From an uncultured Collinsella sp. (GTDB lineage: Bacteria > Actinomycetota > Coriobacteriia > Coriobacteriales > Coriobacteriaceae), in contig CABUVF010000033.1 of NCBI GenBank assembly GCA_902494945.1, positions 1-15,589 on the forward strand: 15,589 nucleotides of DNA, given 5' to 3'. The notes beneath the pieces were generated by a model. The model saw only the letters and a program-made list of their open reading frames with translations, was not told where the DNA came from and did no database searches. Shown one piece after another: positions 1 through 7,456 of the stretch (positions are counted from its first letter, which is position 1; each line of letters starts with the position of its first letter). The position numbers and the translations under genes are program-made.

Positions 1-2964
1 CGTCAGCGGTCGCAGGGACACCTCAAAGCTGAAGCTCTCAAAACGGGTGCGATAGGAATCGAGCACCTCGGAACCCCAAGAGTTCGAGCCAAGGCCGAGC
101 AGCTGGTCGTTGATGTTGATCGTAACCGTGTCGCCCGGGACAAGATCGTAGACATGCTTGGCGTTATCGATAGCCTCGCAGCTATAGGGCCATGCAGAGA
201 ATGAGAACGGGTTGGAAGCGGCGTCGGCTGGACGAGTCACCAGCACGCCGTCACCGTGGCTAGAGCGCAGGGCAACCCAACGGGTACCCTCGCGGTTGGC
301 GCAGTCCTGAGGCATGACGTAGGGCGTGAACATGTCGTCGACCGTAGTGCGGTAATGACCGACCGGGTTGGCGCGCAGCGAGTCCGGATAGTTCTCACCC
401 GGGCCGTGGCCATACCACTCGACGGCACGATCACAACCGGGAACCTCGAAGGAGATGCCGATGCGCGGGATAATGTCCGAATAGTCGCCGTAGGGCTCGC
501 CGGAAACCTTGAGGTCGACGCGACCGCTCGGAAGCACGGTGTAGACGAGCTCGACGCGCATGCCGAACGCGCGGACGGGAGGAGCGACACGCTGGCTCAC
601 GGTAACGACGACCGCATTGCCGTCCTGCTTCCAAGAAACCTTGCGGGTAGACGTCTGCATCACATCGATGAAGTTGTCCTTCCACAGGGAGTCATACTCC
701 TGGGCGTGGTTATCGACGAGCGGATGCCAAAAACCAACCTGGGGACCGGAGGTCATGACGTCGCGGCCGGATGCCTTCCACTCGCTCACGGTACCGTTGA
801 CCTTGCTGAAGGTCAGCTCGCCGTTGAGGGAGTGAATGCGAATCTCCTGCTCGGTCTCCTCAACCGTAAGCTCAGGACGAGTGGGAGCCGCGATGGCCGG
901 CGCCGGATGGTTTGCGATGGCAAGCTGGCTTGCGCCCAGCTGGAACATCGGCTCGCACCAGGTGTGAACCGCCATGGTATAGGCGTGCACGGTCAGCAGG
1001 GTCTCGCCCACTGCAGCCTCGCGAATCACCAGTGGCAGCTGGACGGACTCGCCGGGGGCAACCGCACCGGGCATGAGCGTCTTGCGGCAGACCACGTCGC
1101 CGTCCACCAGGGTCTCGGCCGACAGGCAAACATCTTCGAGGGTGGTAAACCAACGCTTGTTGGTGACGGTCAGCTCGCCCGCCTCGGCGTCATAAGCCAT
1201 GCGGACCGGGCAGATGACCTGGCCGTACTCGGTAAGGCCCGGGCTCGGCTGCTGCCAGGGGAACACCATGCCGTCGATGCAGAAGTTGCTGTTGTTGGGG
1301 TAATCGCCGTTGTCGCCGCCATACATGTCGTAGGCAACGCCGTCCTCGGTCACAGCAGCCAAACCGTGGTCGCACCATTCCCAAATAAACTGGCCTTGGA
1401 TGCAATCCCAGCGATCGAAGACCTCCTGGTACTCGGACAGGCCTCCGGGACCATTACCCATGGAGTGGCCGTACTCGCAGTTGATGCGCGGCTTGGGGAA
1501 CGGATGCTCGCCAAAGTCGTTCATCTGCGACACGCGGGAGTACATCGTGGAAATGACGTCGACGGTATCGGCGTTGCGATCCTCCTCGTAGTGGACCGGA
1601 CGACCGTCGAGCTCGTGAGCTTTGGCGTACATCGCGCGGATGTTGCAGCCATAGCCGCTCTCGTTGCCCATCGACCACATGATGATGCACGCGTGGTTGC
1701 GCTCCTGCATCACCAGGCGCTCAACACGGTCAACGTAAGCCGGCTCCCAGGCAGGGTCGTCGGTGACCAGGGCGATATTGCCGATATTCTCGAAGCCGTG
1801 GCTCTCCATATCGGTCTCGGCGACCAGCATGATGCCGTACTCGTCGCACAGCTCGTAGAAGCGCGGGTCGTTGGCGTAGTGGGACGTGCGCACCGCGTTG
1901 ATGTTGTGCTGCTTCATGAGCTCCAGGTCACGGCGCATGCGCTCGAGGCCCACGGCGCGGCCCTTGTGATCGTCGTGATCGTGGCGGTTGACGCCATGCA
2001 TCTTAAAGTAGGTGCCGTTGAGGTAGATATGATTGCCCTCGACCGTCACCTCGGCAAGACCCTGGCGATGCGGAACGTACTCGCTGACCTCGTCGCCGTC
2101 GTAGACCTCAAGCGTAAGGTCATAGAGGAAGGGGTCCTCGGGGTTCCAGAAGTGGGCATCGGCAACGCTGCACTCGGCATGGCCATCGACGCACTCGCCC
2201 GTAGCGACCACGTTCTCGCCATCGCTGAGCGTAAACACGACGCGGGAAGCGCCCTCGGCAACCGTATCGAGCGTGATCAGGGCGGCATCGCCCTCGCGGT
2301 GCGTGCGGAACCTAAAGTCGACCAGATGCGCGGCGGGACGCTGCATGAGGTACACATCGCGGAAGATGCCCGACGCCCACCACATGTCCTGGTCCTCGAT
2401 GTAGCTACCATCGCTGTACTGCAGAACCTTGACCGCAAACAGGTTGTCGCCCTCGACGAGCGCGTCGGTCACGTCAAACTCGGCGGACAGGCGCGAACCC
2501 TTGGTCATGCCGATAAACTTGCCGTTGACATACAGCTCGCCGTAGCTCTCGATACCGTCGAAGCGAATGATCTCGCGAGCGCCGGCAGGCACGGCGGGAA
2601 GGTTGACGATGCGCTGGTAGACGCCCGTGGGGTCGTCGGAGGGAACGAACGGCTGATCCACCGGGAACGGAAAACCCTCATCGGTGTAGGCAAGGTTACC
2701 ATAGCCGTCTACCTGCCACAGGTGCGGAACCTCCACGTGATCCCACTCGGGCTCGTACGTGCAAAGCGCCTCGTTGGAGACGGCCGCGGGGCCCTCAAAA
2801 AGGCGGAACTGCCACGAGCCGGACAGCTGGACAAATCCGCGCGACAGCTCGCGGCTGTACGTAGCGGCGAGATCGGCGGTCTCGTAACCCATAAAGTACG
2901 CATGGGGTGCCAGGCGGTTCCTGTGGGTGAGCGCTTGGTTTTCCCAATCGTTAATGGCGTCCAT
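1..2964 (-). CDS. lacZ: Beta-galactosidase, glycoside hydrolase family 2 (3' end cut by the window edge)
   Basis: Cytoplasmic LacZ-type enzyme that hydrolyses lactose and other beta-galactosides. The reading frame is open from an ATG at 2964 to base 1, 988 codons without a stop. E. coli LacZ has about 1,020 residues, so probably only a short tail is missing. The N-terminus (MDAINDWENQALTHRNRLAPHAYF) is the typical GH2 LacZ opening. It is followed by a sugar-binding jelly roll, immunoglobulin-like domain, TIM barrel and the large C-terminal beta-sandwich. The acid/base Glu is E435 in MWSMGNESG and the nucleophile is E497 in CEYGHSMGN; both are in phase with the start. A Shine-Dalgarno AAGGAG lies 7 nt upstream. 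There is no signal peptide. It is divergent from a LacI-family gene and has three LacI-type operators at its promoter, so it is probably repressed by that neighbour and induced by its sugar. No permease is visible in the window. The family call is firm; the exact natural substrate is inferred. Confidence 0.96.
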   Translation of the reverse strand, partial: MDAINDWENQALTHRNRLAPHAYFMGYETADLAATYSRELSRGFVQLSGSWQFRLFEGPAAVSNEALCTYEPEWDHVEVPHLWQVDGYGNLAYTDEGFPFPVDQPFVPSDDPTGVYQRIVNLPAVPAGAREIIRFDGIESYGELYVNGKFIGMTKGSRLSAEFDVTDALVEGDNLFAVKVLQYSDGSYIEDQDMWWASGIFRDVYLMQRPAAHLVDFRFRTHREGDAALITLDTVAEGASRVVFTLSDGENVVATGECVDGHAECSVADAHFWNPEDPFLYDLTLEVYDGDEVSEYVPHRQGLAEVTVEGNHIYLNGTYFKMHGVNRHDHDDHKGRAVGLERMRRDLELMKQHNINAVRTSHYANDPRFYELCDEYGIMLVAETDMESHGFENIGNIALVTDDPAWEPAYVDRVERLVMQERNHACIIMWSMGNESGYGCNIRAMYAKAHELDGRPVHYEEDRNADTVDVISTMYSRVSQMNDFGEHPFPKPRINCEYGHSMGNGPGGLSEYQEVFDRWDCIQGQFIWEWCDHGLAAVTEDGVAYDMYGGDNGDYPNNSNFCIDGMVFPWQQPSPGLTEYGQVICPVRMAYDAEAGELTVTNKRWFTTLEDVCLSAETLVDGDVVCRKTLMPGAVAPGESVQLPLVIREAAVGETLLTVHAYTMAVHTWCEPMFQLGASQLAIANHPAPAIAAPTRPELTVEETEQEIRIHSLNGELTFSKVNGTVSEWKASGRDVMTSGPQVGFWHPLVDNHAQEYDSLWKDNFIDVMQTSTRKVSWKQDGNAVVVTVSQRVAPPVRAFGMRVELVYTVLPSGRVDLKVSGEPYGDYSDIIPRIGISFEVPGCDRAVEWYGHGPGENYPDSLRANPVGHYRTTVDDMFTPYVMPQDCANREGTRWVALRSSHGDGVLVTRPADAASNPFSFSAWPYSCEAIDNAKHVYDLVPGDTVTININDQLLGLGSNSWGSEVLDSYRTRFESFSFEVSLRPLT

Positions 2965-2997
2965 GGTGATGCTCCTTCGTCATCGTAGTGATTCTTG

Positions 2998-3011
2998 TGC
3001 AACCGGTTGTC
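2998..3011. promoter_or_regulatory. LacI-family operator 1
   Basis: TGCAACCGGTTGTC, a near-palindrome centred on CpG and of the form bound by LacI/GalR regulators. It covers the predicted lacZ start point, just downstream of the -10 box, where a bound repressor would block initiation. Two almost identical copies lie upstream. Confidence 0.85.
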
Positions 3012-3014
3012 CTT

Positions 3015-3044
3015 ATCTTACGGGCGATGCAAAAAATTGTGCAA
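3015..3044 (-). promoter_or_regulatory. lacZ promoter
   Basis: On the minus strand, TTGCAC (3044-3039) and TAAGAT (3020-3015) are separated by 18 bp, a plausible sigma-70-type -35/-10 pair. The start point would fall near 3008, inside operator 1, leaving a leader of about 45 nt before the ATG at 2964. Its interlock with operators 1 and 2 supports the call. Confidence 0.6.
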
Positions 3045-3053
3045 CCGGTTGTC
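3040..3053. promoter_or_regulatory. LacI-family operator 2
   Basis: TGCAACCGGTTGTC, identical to operator 1 and 42 bp away, about four helical turns. It overlaps the predicted lacZ -35 hexamer (minus-strand TTGCAC at 3044-3039), so occupancy should exclude RNA polymerase. Confidence 0.85.
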
Positions 3054-3084
3054 CGCTGAACGGTCGATTTGGTCGGATTAACGG

Positions 3085-3098
3085 TGCAACCGGTTGTA
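3085..3098. promoter_or_regulatory. LacI-family operator 3
   Basis: TGCAACCGGTTGTA, differing from the other two only at the last base and 45 bp beyond operator 2, upstream of the lacZ promoter. It probably helps cooperative binding or short-range looping. The adjacent LacI-family protein is the obvious candidate ligand, though that pairing is inferred. Confidence 0.8.
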
Positions 3099-3268
3099 CA
3101 GCTGCGACACTTATGTCACCCTGAGTATCGAAACTCAACACAAAACATCGTTCTTAAGCTCGTAGGCAACCGCCGCGCCCGCTGATATCTCACCCACACG
3201 AGACGTATTCGATTGCGGCTTGGTTGCAAAACGACACCTGTCACCGGATATCATGAACGCTCTTCAGG

Positions 3269-3279
3269 TGCACTATAGT
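3269..3279 (+). promoter_or_regulatory. Possible promoter of the LacI-family gene
   Basis: TATAGT at 3274-3279 is a good -10 match with a TG dinucleotide a few bases upstream, about 60 nt before the regulator's start codon. I see no convincing -35 at the right distance. None of the three full operators overlaps it, so autoregulation is not evident. Confidence 0.35.
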
Positions 3280-3340
3280 AAGCTGTATCCGCACCAGCCC
3301 GTATCAGTGACAACATCGACCGCATTTTCCAGGAGACGCC

Positions 3341-4357
3341 ATGACCCAACCAGTTCGCACCGCACCTACGCTTGCCGAGGTTGCCGCAGCTGCCGGCGTG
3401 TCGCGCTCCACGGCCTCACGCGCCCTCAACGATTCGCCCCGCATTAGCGAGGAAACCAAAAAACGCGTCCGCGCAGCGGCCAAGGAAGTCAATTTTGTCC
3501 CCAACGCTCGCGGCCGAGCGCTCGCTGTCGGGCGCACGGAAATCATCGCCGTGCTCGTGACCGAGCCCCTGAGTGAGCTCTTCAGCGACCCCACCTATAG
3601 CGAATTTTTGAGCGGCATTACCGAGGAACTGTCGGAGTCGTCCTATCTGCCCGTTATCTTGCAGGCGTCTTCTACGCATGAGCGCAACCGCGCACGCGAG
3701 CACTTTGAGCGCCGCTCGTTCGACGCCGTGATCGACGTCTCCCCCTACAAGGGCAGCGAGCTGCTCGAGGTGCTGCGCGAGCTGGGTGTACCCACCGTGT
3801 TGTGCGGCCAGCTCGAGGGCCACCCCTATCGCGATGTGTTCTCGACAGTCTACTCTGACGACGAAGAGGGCGGACGCTTTGCAGCGCTCGCTATGAAAGA
3901 GCGCGGGCGCAAAGATATCGTCGCCGTGTTGGGACCGCAAGACAACCCCGCTGTTGTCGACCGCCTGCGCGGCTACCGCGCCGTCTTGGGCGAAGACCTC
4001 CCAGACGCAAACGTTATCTATACCGGCTGGAACAGCGGAGACGGCTATCAGGCCATGCACCAGATCCTCGCGCGCGAGATTGCTTTCGATGGCGTGCTCT
4101 GCGGATCGGACCGTATCGCGGCTGGCGTCATCACCGCACTCAACGAGGCAGGCCTATCTGTTCCGGCGGACGTTTCCGTCGTCGGCTTCGACGATCACGA
4201 GATTGCGGCGTGCTGCGTCCCCGCGCTCACGACCGTCCGCCAGCCCCTGCGCGAAGAAGGCCACATGGCCGCCAACATTGCGCTCGACATGATCACGGGC
4301 GCCGAGCCCACCACCTCCGTGATGCACATGCAGCTAATTCAGAGAGACTCGCTATAA
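3341..4357 (+). CDS. LacI-family transcriptional regulator
   Basis: DNA-binding sugar-responsive regulator of 338 residues, the usual length for LacI/GalR proteins. Residues 10-30 (TLAEVAAAAGVSRSTASRALN) form the N-terminal helix-turn-helix, followed by the hinge to about residue 62 (YxxNxxAR-like NFVPNARGRAL). The rest is a periplasmic-binding-protein-like sensor domain, with the typical GVLCGSDRIAAGV and VSVVGFDDHEIA segments near the C-terminus. The ATG at 3341 follows an AGGAG at a normal distance. The gene is divergent from lacZ, and three LacI-type operators lie at the lacZ promoter, so it most likely represses lacZ in the absence of a galactoside. Inducer and target are inferred from position. 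A palindrome with a T run follows the stop by 6 nt and probably terminates the transcript. Confidence 0.93.
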   Translation: MTQPVRTAPTLAEVAAAAGVSRSTASRALNDSPRISEETKKRVRAAAKEVNFVPNARGRALAVGRTEIIAVLVTEPLSELFSDPTYSEFLSGITEELSESSYLPVILQASSTHERNRAREHFERRSFDAVIDVSPYKGSELLEVLRELGVPTVLCGQLEGHPYRDVFSTVYSDDEEGGRFAALAMKERGRKDIVAVLGPQDNPAVVDRLRGYRAVLGEDLPDANVIYTGWNSGDGYQAMHQILAREIAFDGVLCGSDRIAAGVITALNEAGLSVPADVSVVGFDDHEIAACCVPALTTVRQPLREEGHMAANIALDMITGAEPTTSVMHMQLIQRDSL

Positions 4358-4363
4358 GAAACT

Positions 4364-4412
4364 GGGACAGGCTTTCCGCCAGACAGTTGTTGCGGAAAGC
4401 CTGCCCCGTTTT
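4364..4412 (+). terminator. Intrinsic terminator after the LacI-family gene (first unit of the palindrome array)
   Basis: Arms GGGACAGGCTTTCCGC (4364-4379) and GCGGAAAGCCTGCCCC (4392-4407) pair with one mismatch around a 12-nt loop. GTTTT follows and AAACT precedes. It starts 6 nt after the stop codon. It is also the first member of a 62-bp periodic array. Confidence 0.7.
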
Positions 4413-4566
4413 GAGTGCTCATTCTGGGGCACAGTTTCCGTTAGACCGCTCAACCGGAAACTGTGCCCCATTATTTTGCCGAATTCTGGGTCGCGCTTTC
4501 CCAGAGGACCCCCTTTGGGAAAGCGCGACCCGTTCTGGACGCAGATTCCGGGACGCACTTTCCGCG
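4364..4566. repeat. Tandem array of 62-bp palindromic units, 3.5 copies
   Basis: Three hairpins with 16-nt arms (4364/4392, 4425/4455, 4488/4516) and a fourth left arm without its partner (4550-4566). The left arms recur at exactly 62-bp steps (4364, 4426, 4488, 4550). All share GGG-N-C and a central TTTCC, but the stem interior differs between units, and each change in one arm is matched in the other (ACAGGC/GCCTGC, GCACAG/CTGTGC, TCGCGC/GCGCGA). Loops are 12-14 nt. The array fills most of the 305-bp gap between the LacI-family gene and aspS. Its function is unknown; serial terminators or a structured repeat are possible. Confidence 0.85.
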
Positions 4567-4604
4567 ACGCCCGGTCATCCCATGCCCCCACAACCTCGGC
4601 GCAT

Positions 4605-4639
4605 AAAAAACGAGGGAAGGCGCACGTCCTTCCCTCGTT
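4605..4639 (-). terminator. aspS intrinsic terminator
   Basis: Perfect 12-bp stem (4609-4620 with 4628-4639) and a 7-nt loop. On the minus strand it ends in a T run (the A tract at 4605-4610). It lies 23 nt after the aspS stop codon and is a textbook rho-independent terminator. Confidence 0.9.
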
Positions 4640-4662
4640 GCAAGCAATTTGTGGCCGCTCGC

Positions 4663-6450
4663 CTACATCAAGCGCAGGCTGACGTCCTTGAGCTGGGCGC
4701 CGCTAACGGCACTCGGGGCGCCCGACATGAGGTCGGAGCCGCTGGCCGTCTTGGGGAACGCCATGACGTCGCGGATGGAGTCGGAACCGGTGAGTAGCAT
4801 GCACACGCGGTCCAGGCCCAGAGCAAAACCGCCCATCGGGGGCGCACCAAACTTGAGCGCCTCCATGAGGAAGCCGAACTGCGACTCGGCGCGCTCCTCG
4901 GTAAAGCCCAGGAGCTTAAGCATGGACAGCTGCATCTCGGCGTTGTGGATACGCATACCGCCGCCGCCGGCCTCAAAGCCGTCCATGACAAAGTCGTAGG
5001 TGCACGAACCGGCTGCCAGCGGGTCGGCCTCGATCTTGGCGATGTCGGTCTCGGTCGGCAGGGTGAAGGGCTGGTGCTCGGCAGCGTAGGCCTTGCGGTC
5101 CTCATCCCAGTGGAACAGCGGGAAGTTGACGACCCACAGGAAGTCGTGGCCCTCGCGCTTGATCTCGAGCGCGTTGGCCATGTGGGAACGCATGCCGCCC
5201 AGGATCTCGTCGGAGAGCAGGCGCGGGCCGGCGGCGAACATCACAAGGTCGCCGGGCTCGACGTCCATGCGCTCGCGCAGAGAGGCCATCTCCTCGTCCG
5301 AGAAGAACTTGACGATGGGGCTGTTGATGGAGCCGTCCTCGCGGAAGGCGATCCAGGCCAGGCCCTTGGCGCCAAACGTGGAGGCCACGCCGGCGAGCTT
5401 ATCGATCTTGGCACGTGCCCAGGCACCGGCGCCCTTGGCGTTGATAGCCTTGACGACAGAGCCCTCCTCGTTTGCGGCAGTCGCAAAGACCTTGAACTTG
5501 GAGTTGGCGAAGATGTCGGTCAGGTCGACCAAGTGCATGCCATAGCGGGTATCGGGCTTGTCGGAGCCATAGGTGTCCATGGCCTCCCAGTAGTCCATGC
5601 GACGCAGCGGCGTGGGCATCTCGACACCCATGCGGCCGAAGGCATCGGCCAGGACCTCTTCGAGCGCGCTCATGACGTCATTCTGGTCCACGAAGGACAT
5701 CTCAATATCGACCTGGGTGAACTCGGGCTGACGGTCGGCACGCAGGTCCTCGTCGCGGAAGCACTTGGCAACCTGGTAGTAGCGCTCGACGCCACCGACC
5801 ATGAGCAGCTGCTTCAGGAGCTGCGGGGACTGCGGCAGGGCGTAGAAGTTGCCCGGCTGGATGCGGCTGGGGACGATGAAGTCGCGGGCGCCCTCGGGCG
5901 TAGACTTGAACAGGGAGGGCGTCTCGACCTCCATGAACTCACGGTTGTGCAGCGCCTCGCGAATGGCAAAGGTAAAGTCGGAGCGCAGCTTGAGGTTGGC
6001 CATCATCTCGGGACGACGAAGGTCCAGATAGCGATAGCGCAGGCGGGTGTCCTCGCTGGTCTCGATGCCGTCCTCGATTTGGAACGGCGGGGTGACGGAC
6101 GTGTTGAGCACCTCGGCGTGGTCGGTCAGGACCTCGATCTCGCCGGTCGCGAGCTTGGTGTTGGTGGTCTCCTCGCCACGGGCGCGCACGACGCCGTGAA
6201 TCTTGATGGGCCACTCGGGACGCATGGTCTCGGCGATCTTAAAGGCATCGCCGTCGGAGTGCTCGGGGTCGAAGGTGAGCTGCGTGATGCCCTCGCGGTC
6301 GCGAAGGTCGCAGAAGATAAGGCCGCCGTGGTCGCGGCGACGGCTCACCCAACCGGTGAGGGTGACCTCTTCGCCCACGTTCTCGAAGCGAAGCTCGCCG
6401 CAGGTACGGGTGTGCATGGAATGCTCATCGATGGGACGGGTCTGGCTCAT
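4663..6450 (-). CDS. aspS: Aspartyl-tRNA synthetase, bacterial type (probably non-discriminating)
   Basis: Class II synthetase that charges tRNA with aspartate; 595 residues, close to the E. coli length of 590. An N-terminal OB-fold anticodon-binding domain (about 12-120) is followed by the catalytic core with the bacterial GAD insert. Motif 2 is at 230-252 (FRDEDLRADRQPEFTQVD) and motif 3 near 533-550 (GLDR). H41 in RRRDHGG is the residue found in non-discriminating enzymes such as that of Pseudomonas, whereas E. coli has Leu. Such enzymes also charge tRNA-Asn and need GatCAB. M539 in GAPPMGG replaces the usual His of GAPPHGG. The ATG at 6450 has a strong AAAGGAGGA. An internal Met at residue 12 is the conventional family start, but it lacks a comparable ribosome-binding site. 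The gene is divergent from serB and ends in its own terminator. Confidence 0.97.
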   Translation of the reverse strand: MSQTRPIDEHSMHTRTCGELRFENVGEEVTLTGWVSRRRDHGGLIFCDLRDREGITQLTFDPEHSDGDAFKIAETMRPEWPIKIHGVVRARGEETTNTKLATGEIEVLTDHAEVLNTSVTPPFQIEDGIETSEDTRLRYRYLDLRRPEMMANLKLRSDFTFAIREALHNREFMEVETPSLFKSTPEGARDFIVPSRIQPGNFYALPQSPQLLKQLLMVGGVERYYQVAKCFRDEDLRADRQPEFTQVDIEMSFVDQNDVMSALEEVLADAFGRMGVEMPTPLRRMDYWEAMDTYGSDKPDTRYGMHLVDLTDIFANSKFKVFATAANEEGSVVKAINAKGAGAWARAKIDKLAGVASTFGAKGLAWIAFREDGSINSPIVKFFSDEEMASLRERMDVEPGDLVMFAAGPRLLSDEILGGMRSHMANALEIKREGHDFLWVVNFPLFHWDEDRKAYAAEHQPFTLPTETDIAKIEADPLAAGSCTYDFVMDGFEAGGGGMRIHNAEMQLSMLKLLGFTEERAESQFGFLMEALKFGAPPMGGFALGLDRVCMLLTGSDSIRDVMAFPKTASGSDLMSGAPSAVSGAQLKDVSLRLM

Positions 6451-6471
6451 ACCAGTGATCCTCCTTTATGG

Positions 6472-6513
6472 ATCTGTGCCGCCCCGTGTCGTTCCGGGCG
6501 GCGTCGTACAGAT
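6472..6513 (-). promoter_or_regulatory. Hairpin in the aspS 5' leader
   Basis: ATCTGT/ACAGAT (6472-6477 with 6508-6513) encloses a 7-bp GC stem (6478-6484 with 6496-6502), with a 5-nt bulge on one side. It lies just upstream of the aspS Shine-Dalgarno. A weaker 5-bp hairpin lies at 6523-6539. I see no T-box signature, so a regulatory role is only a possibility. Confidence 0.45.
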
Positions 6514-6555
6514 TTGCCCAGCCTGCGTAAACCGCGCAGCCAGACATGGCGTTCT

Positions 6556-6566
6556 ATCTTATCGCA
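6556..6566 (-). promoter_or_regulatory. Possible aspS promoter -10
   Basis: On the minus strand TAAGAT (6561-6556) is preceded by TGCGA. It is the same -10 hexamer as the lacZ promoter. No clear -35 is visible. It would give a leader of about 100 nt containing the hairpin at 6472-6513. Confidence 0.35.
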
Positions 6567-6662
6567 CTCGCGTCGATGTGCCGCGAAAAAGTGGCTCCTG
6601 CCCAAAGACTTGACGGAGACGAAACAATTGACGCGCCGCGGCACCCGCCCGCGCTCGTCACG

Positions 6663-6671
6663 TGCGACAAT
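6663..6671 (+). promoter_or_regulatory. Possible serB promoter, extended -10
   Basis: TGCGACAAT matches the extended -10 pattern TGnTATAAT moderately and lies 36 nt upstream of the serB start. TTGACG occurs twice upstream (6610 and 6628), but both are too far away for normal -35 spacing. Confidence 0.3.
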
Positions 6672-6706
6672 ATGCCCCAATAAAACAGCACTCGGAAAGG
6701 CCCGCC

Positions 6707-7342
6707 ATGACTGCACGCCTCATCGTTATGGATATCGACTCCACGCTCATCAACCAGGAGGTCATCGACCTGTTGGGCGAAGAGGCCGGCGTGGGCGAGC
6801 AGGTGGCACAGATCACCGAACGCGCCATGCGCGGCGAGCTCGACTTTAAGCAGGCGCTCGAGGAGCGCGTGGGGCTGCTCGCCGGCCTGGACGAGAGCGT
6901 GTTCGAGCGCACCTTTGAGCGCGTGACATTTACCCCCGGCGCGTTGGAGCTTGTGCGCTCGGCGCACAGCAAGGGCTGGAAGGTCGGCGTGGTGAGCGGC
7001 GGTTTCCACGAGGTCGCTGACAAGATCGTGGCTGCCGCGGGTATCGACTTCTGCCTGGCCAATCGTCTGGAGGTCGTGGACGGCAAGCTCGCCGGTAAGT
7101 TGGCTGCCGACATTGTGACCAAGGAGTCCAAGCTCATCCAGCTGCTGGACTGGGCAGTTGAGTGCGGCGTCGATATGGCCCACACCGTCGCGATTGGCGA
7201 CGGTGCCAACGACATCCCCATGATTCAGGCCGCGGGCACGGGCATCGCGTTTTGTGCCAAGCCCAAGACGCGCGAGGCCGCCCCGTTTGCCATCGACGAG
7301 CGCAATCTGATGCTCGCCATGGACATCATCCTGCGCGACTAG
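6707..7342 (+). CDS. serB: Phosphoserine phosphatase (HAD superfamily)
   Basis: Likely catalyses the last step of serine synthesis, hydrolysing O-phosphoserine in the cytoplasm. The 211-residue protein is a compact SerB without the N-terminal ACT-like extension of E. coli SerB. HAD motif I is MDIDSTL with D9 as nucleophile and D11 as acid/base. Motif II is VSGG (96-99), K142 is the probable motif III lysine, and GDGANDIPM (164-172) binds magnesium. The ATG at 6707 was chosen because it opens directly into the beta-strand before motif I and follows GGAAAGG. The longer in-frame extension to 6662 has no such support. It is divergent from aspS and 114 nt upstream of larB, which has its own promoter, so it is probably monocistronic. 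A related HAD phosphatase activity cannot be excluded from sequence alone. Confidence 0.9.
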   Translation: MTARLIVMDIDSTLINQEVIDLLGEEAGVGEQVAQITERAMRGELDFKQALEERVGLLAGLDESVFERTFERVTFTPGALELVRSAHSKGWKVGVVSGGFHEVADKIVAAAGIDFCLANRLEVVDGKLAGKLAADIVTKESKLIQLLDWAVECGVDMAHTVAIGDGANDIPMIQAAGTGIAFCAKPKTREAAPFAIDERNLMLAMDIILRD

Positions 7343-7378
7343 CCAATCCGTCTAACAATTGATGCAGTCTGTCCTATA

Positions 7379-7412
7379 GTTTCCGAACAATTTTGTCCTA
7401 GTGTTCGGAAAC
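7379..7412. promoter_or_regulatory. Inverted repeat at the larB promoter, likely operator
   Basis: GTTTCCGAACA (7379-7389) and TGTTCGGAAAC (7402-7412) are perfect 11-nt inverted arms 12 nt apart. The right arm sits where the -35 of the larB promoter should be. No T run follows, so it is a poor serB terminator. The best candidate ligand is the TetR-family protein at the end of the same operon, an inference from position. Confidence 0.6.
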
Positions 7413-7424
7413 ATACCCTTTGAG

Positions 7425-7433
7425 TGCTAGACT
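7425..7433 (+). promoter_or_regulatory. Possible larB promoter, extended -10
   Basis: TGCTAGACT fits an extended -10 (TG, one base, TAGACT). It would start transcription near 7440 and leave a leader of only about 17 nt. The -35 position falls inside the inverted repeat at 7379-7412, and the match there is weak, so the promoter may need an activator or rely on the extended -10. Confidence 0.45.
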
Positions 7434-7456
7434 TTGCGCCGTCGAAGGGAACATAT

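Noticed and set aside
256..2988. 910-codon plus-strand open frame opposite lacZ
   Set aside because: Its reverse strand is an unmistakable GH2 enzyme with in-phase catalytic residues. The antisense product is low-complexity Val/Ala/His/Asp-rich text, typical of shadows in high-G+C DNA.
3160..3240. Further LacI half sites (GGCAACCGCC, TTGGTTGCAAAAC) near the regulator promoter
   Set aside because: Only one half of the palindrome is present in each, too little to call an operator.
4945..6849. 634-codon plus-strand open frame opposite aspS
   Set aside because: Shadow of the synthetase gene; no recognisable domain and it runs through the aspS-serB promoter region.
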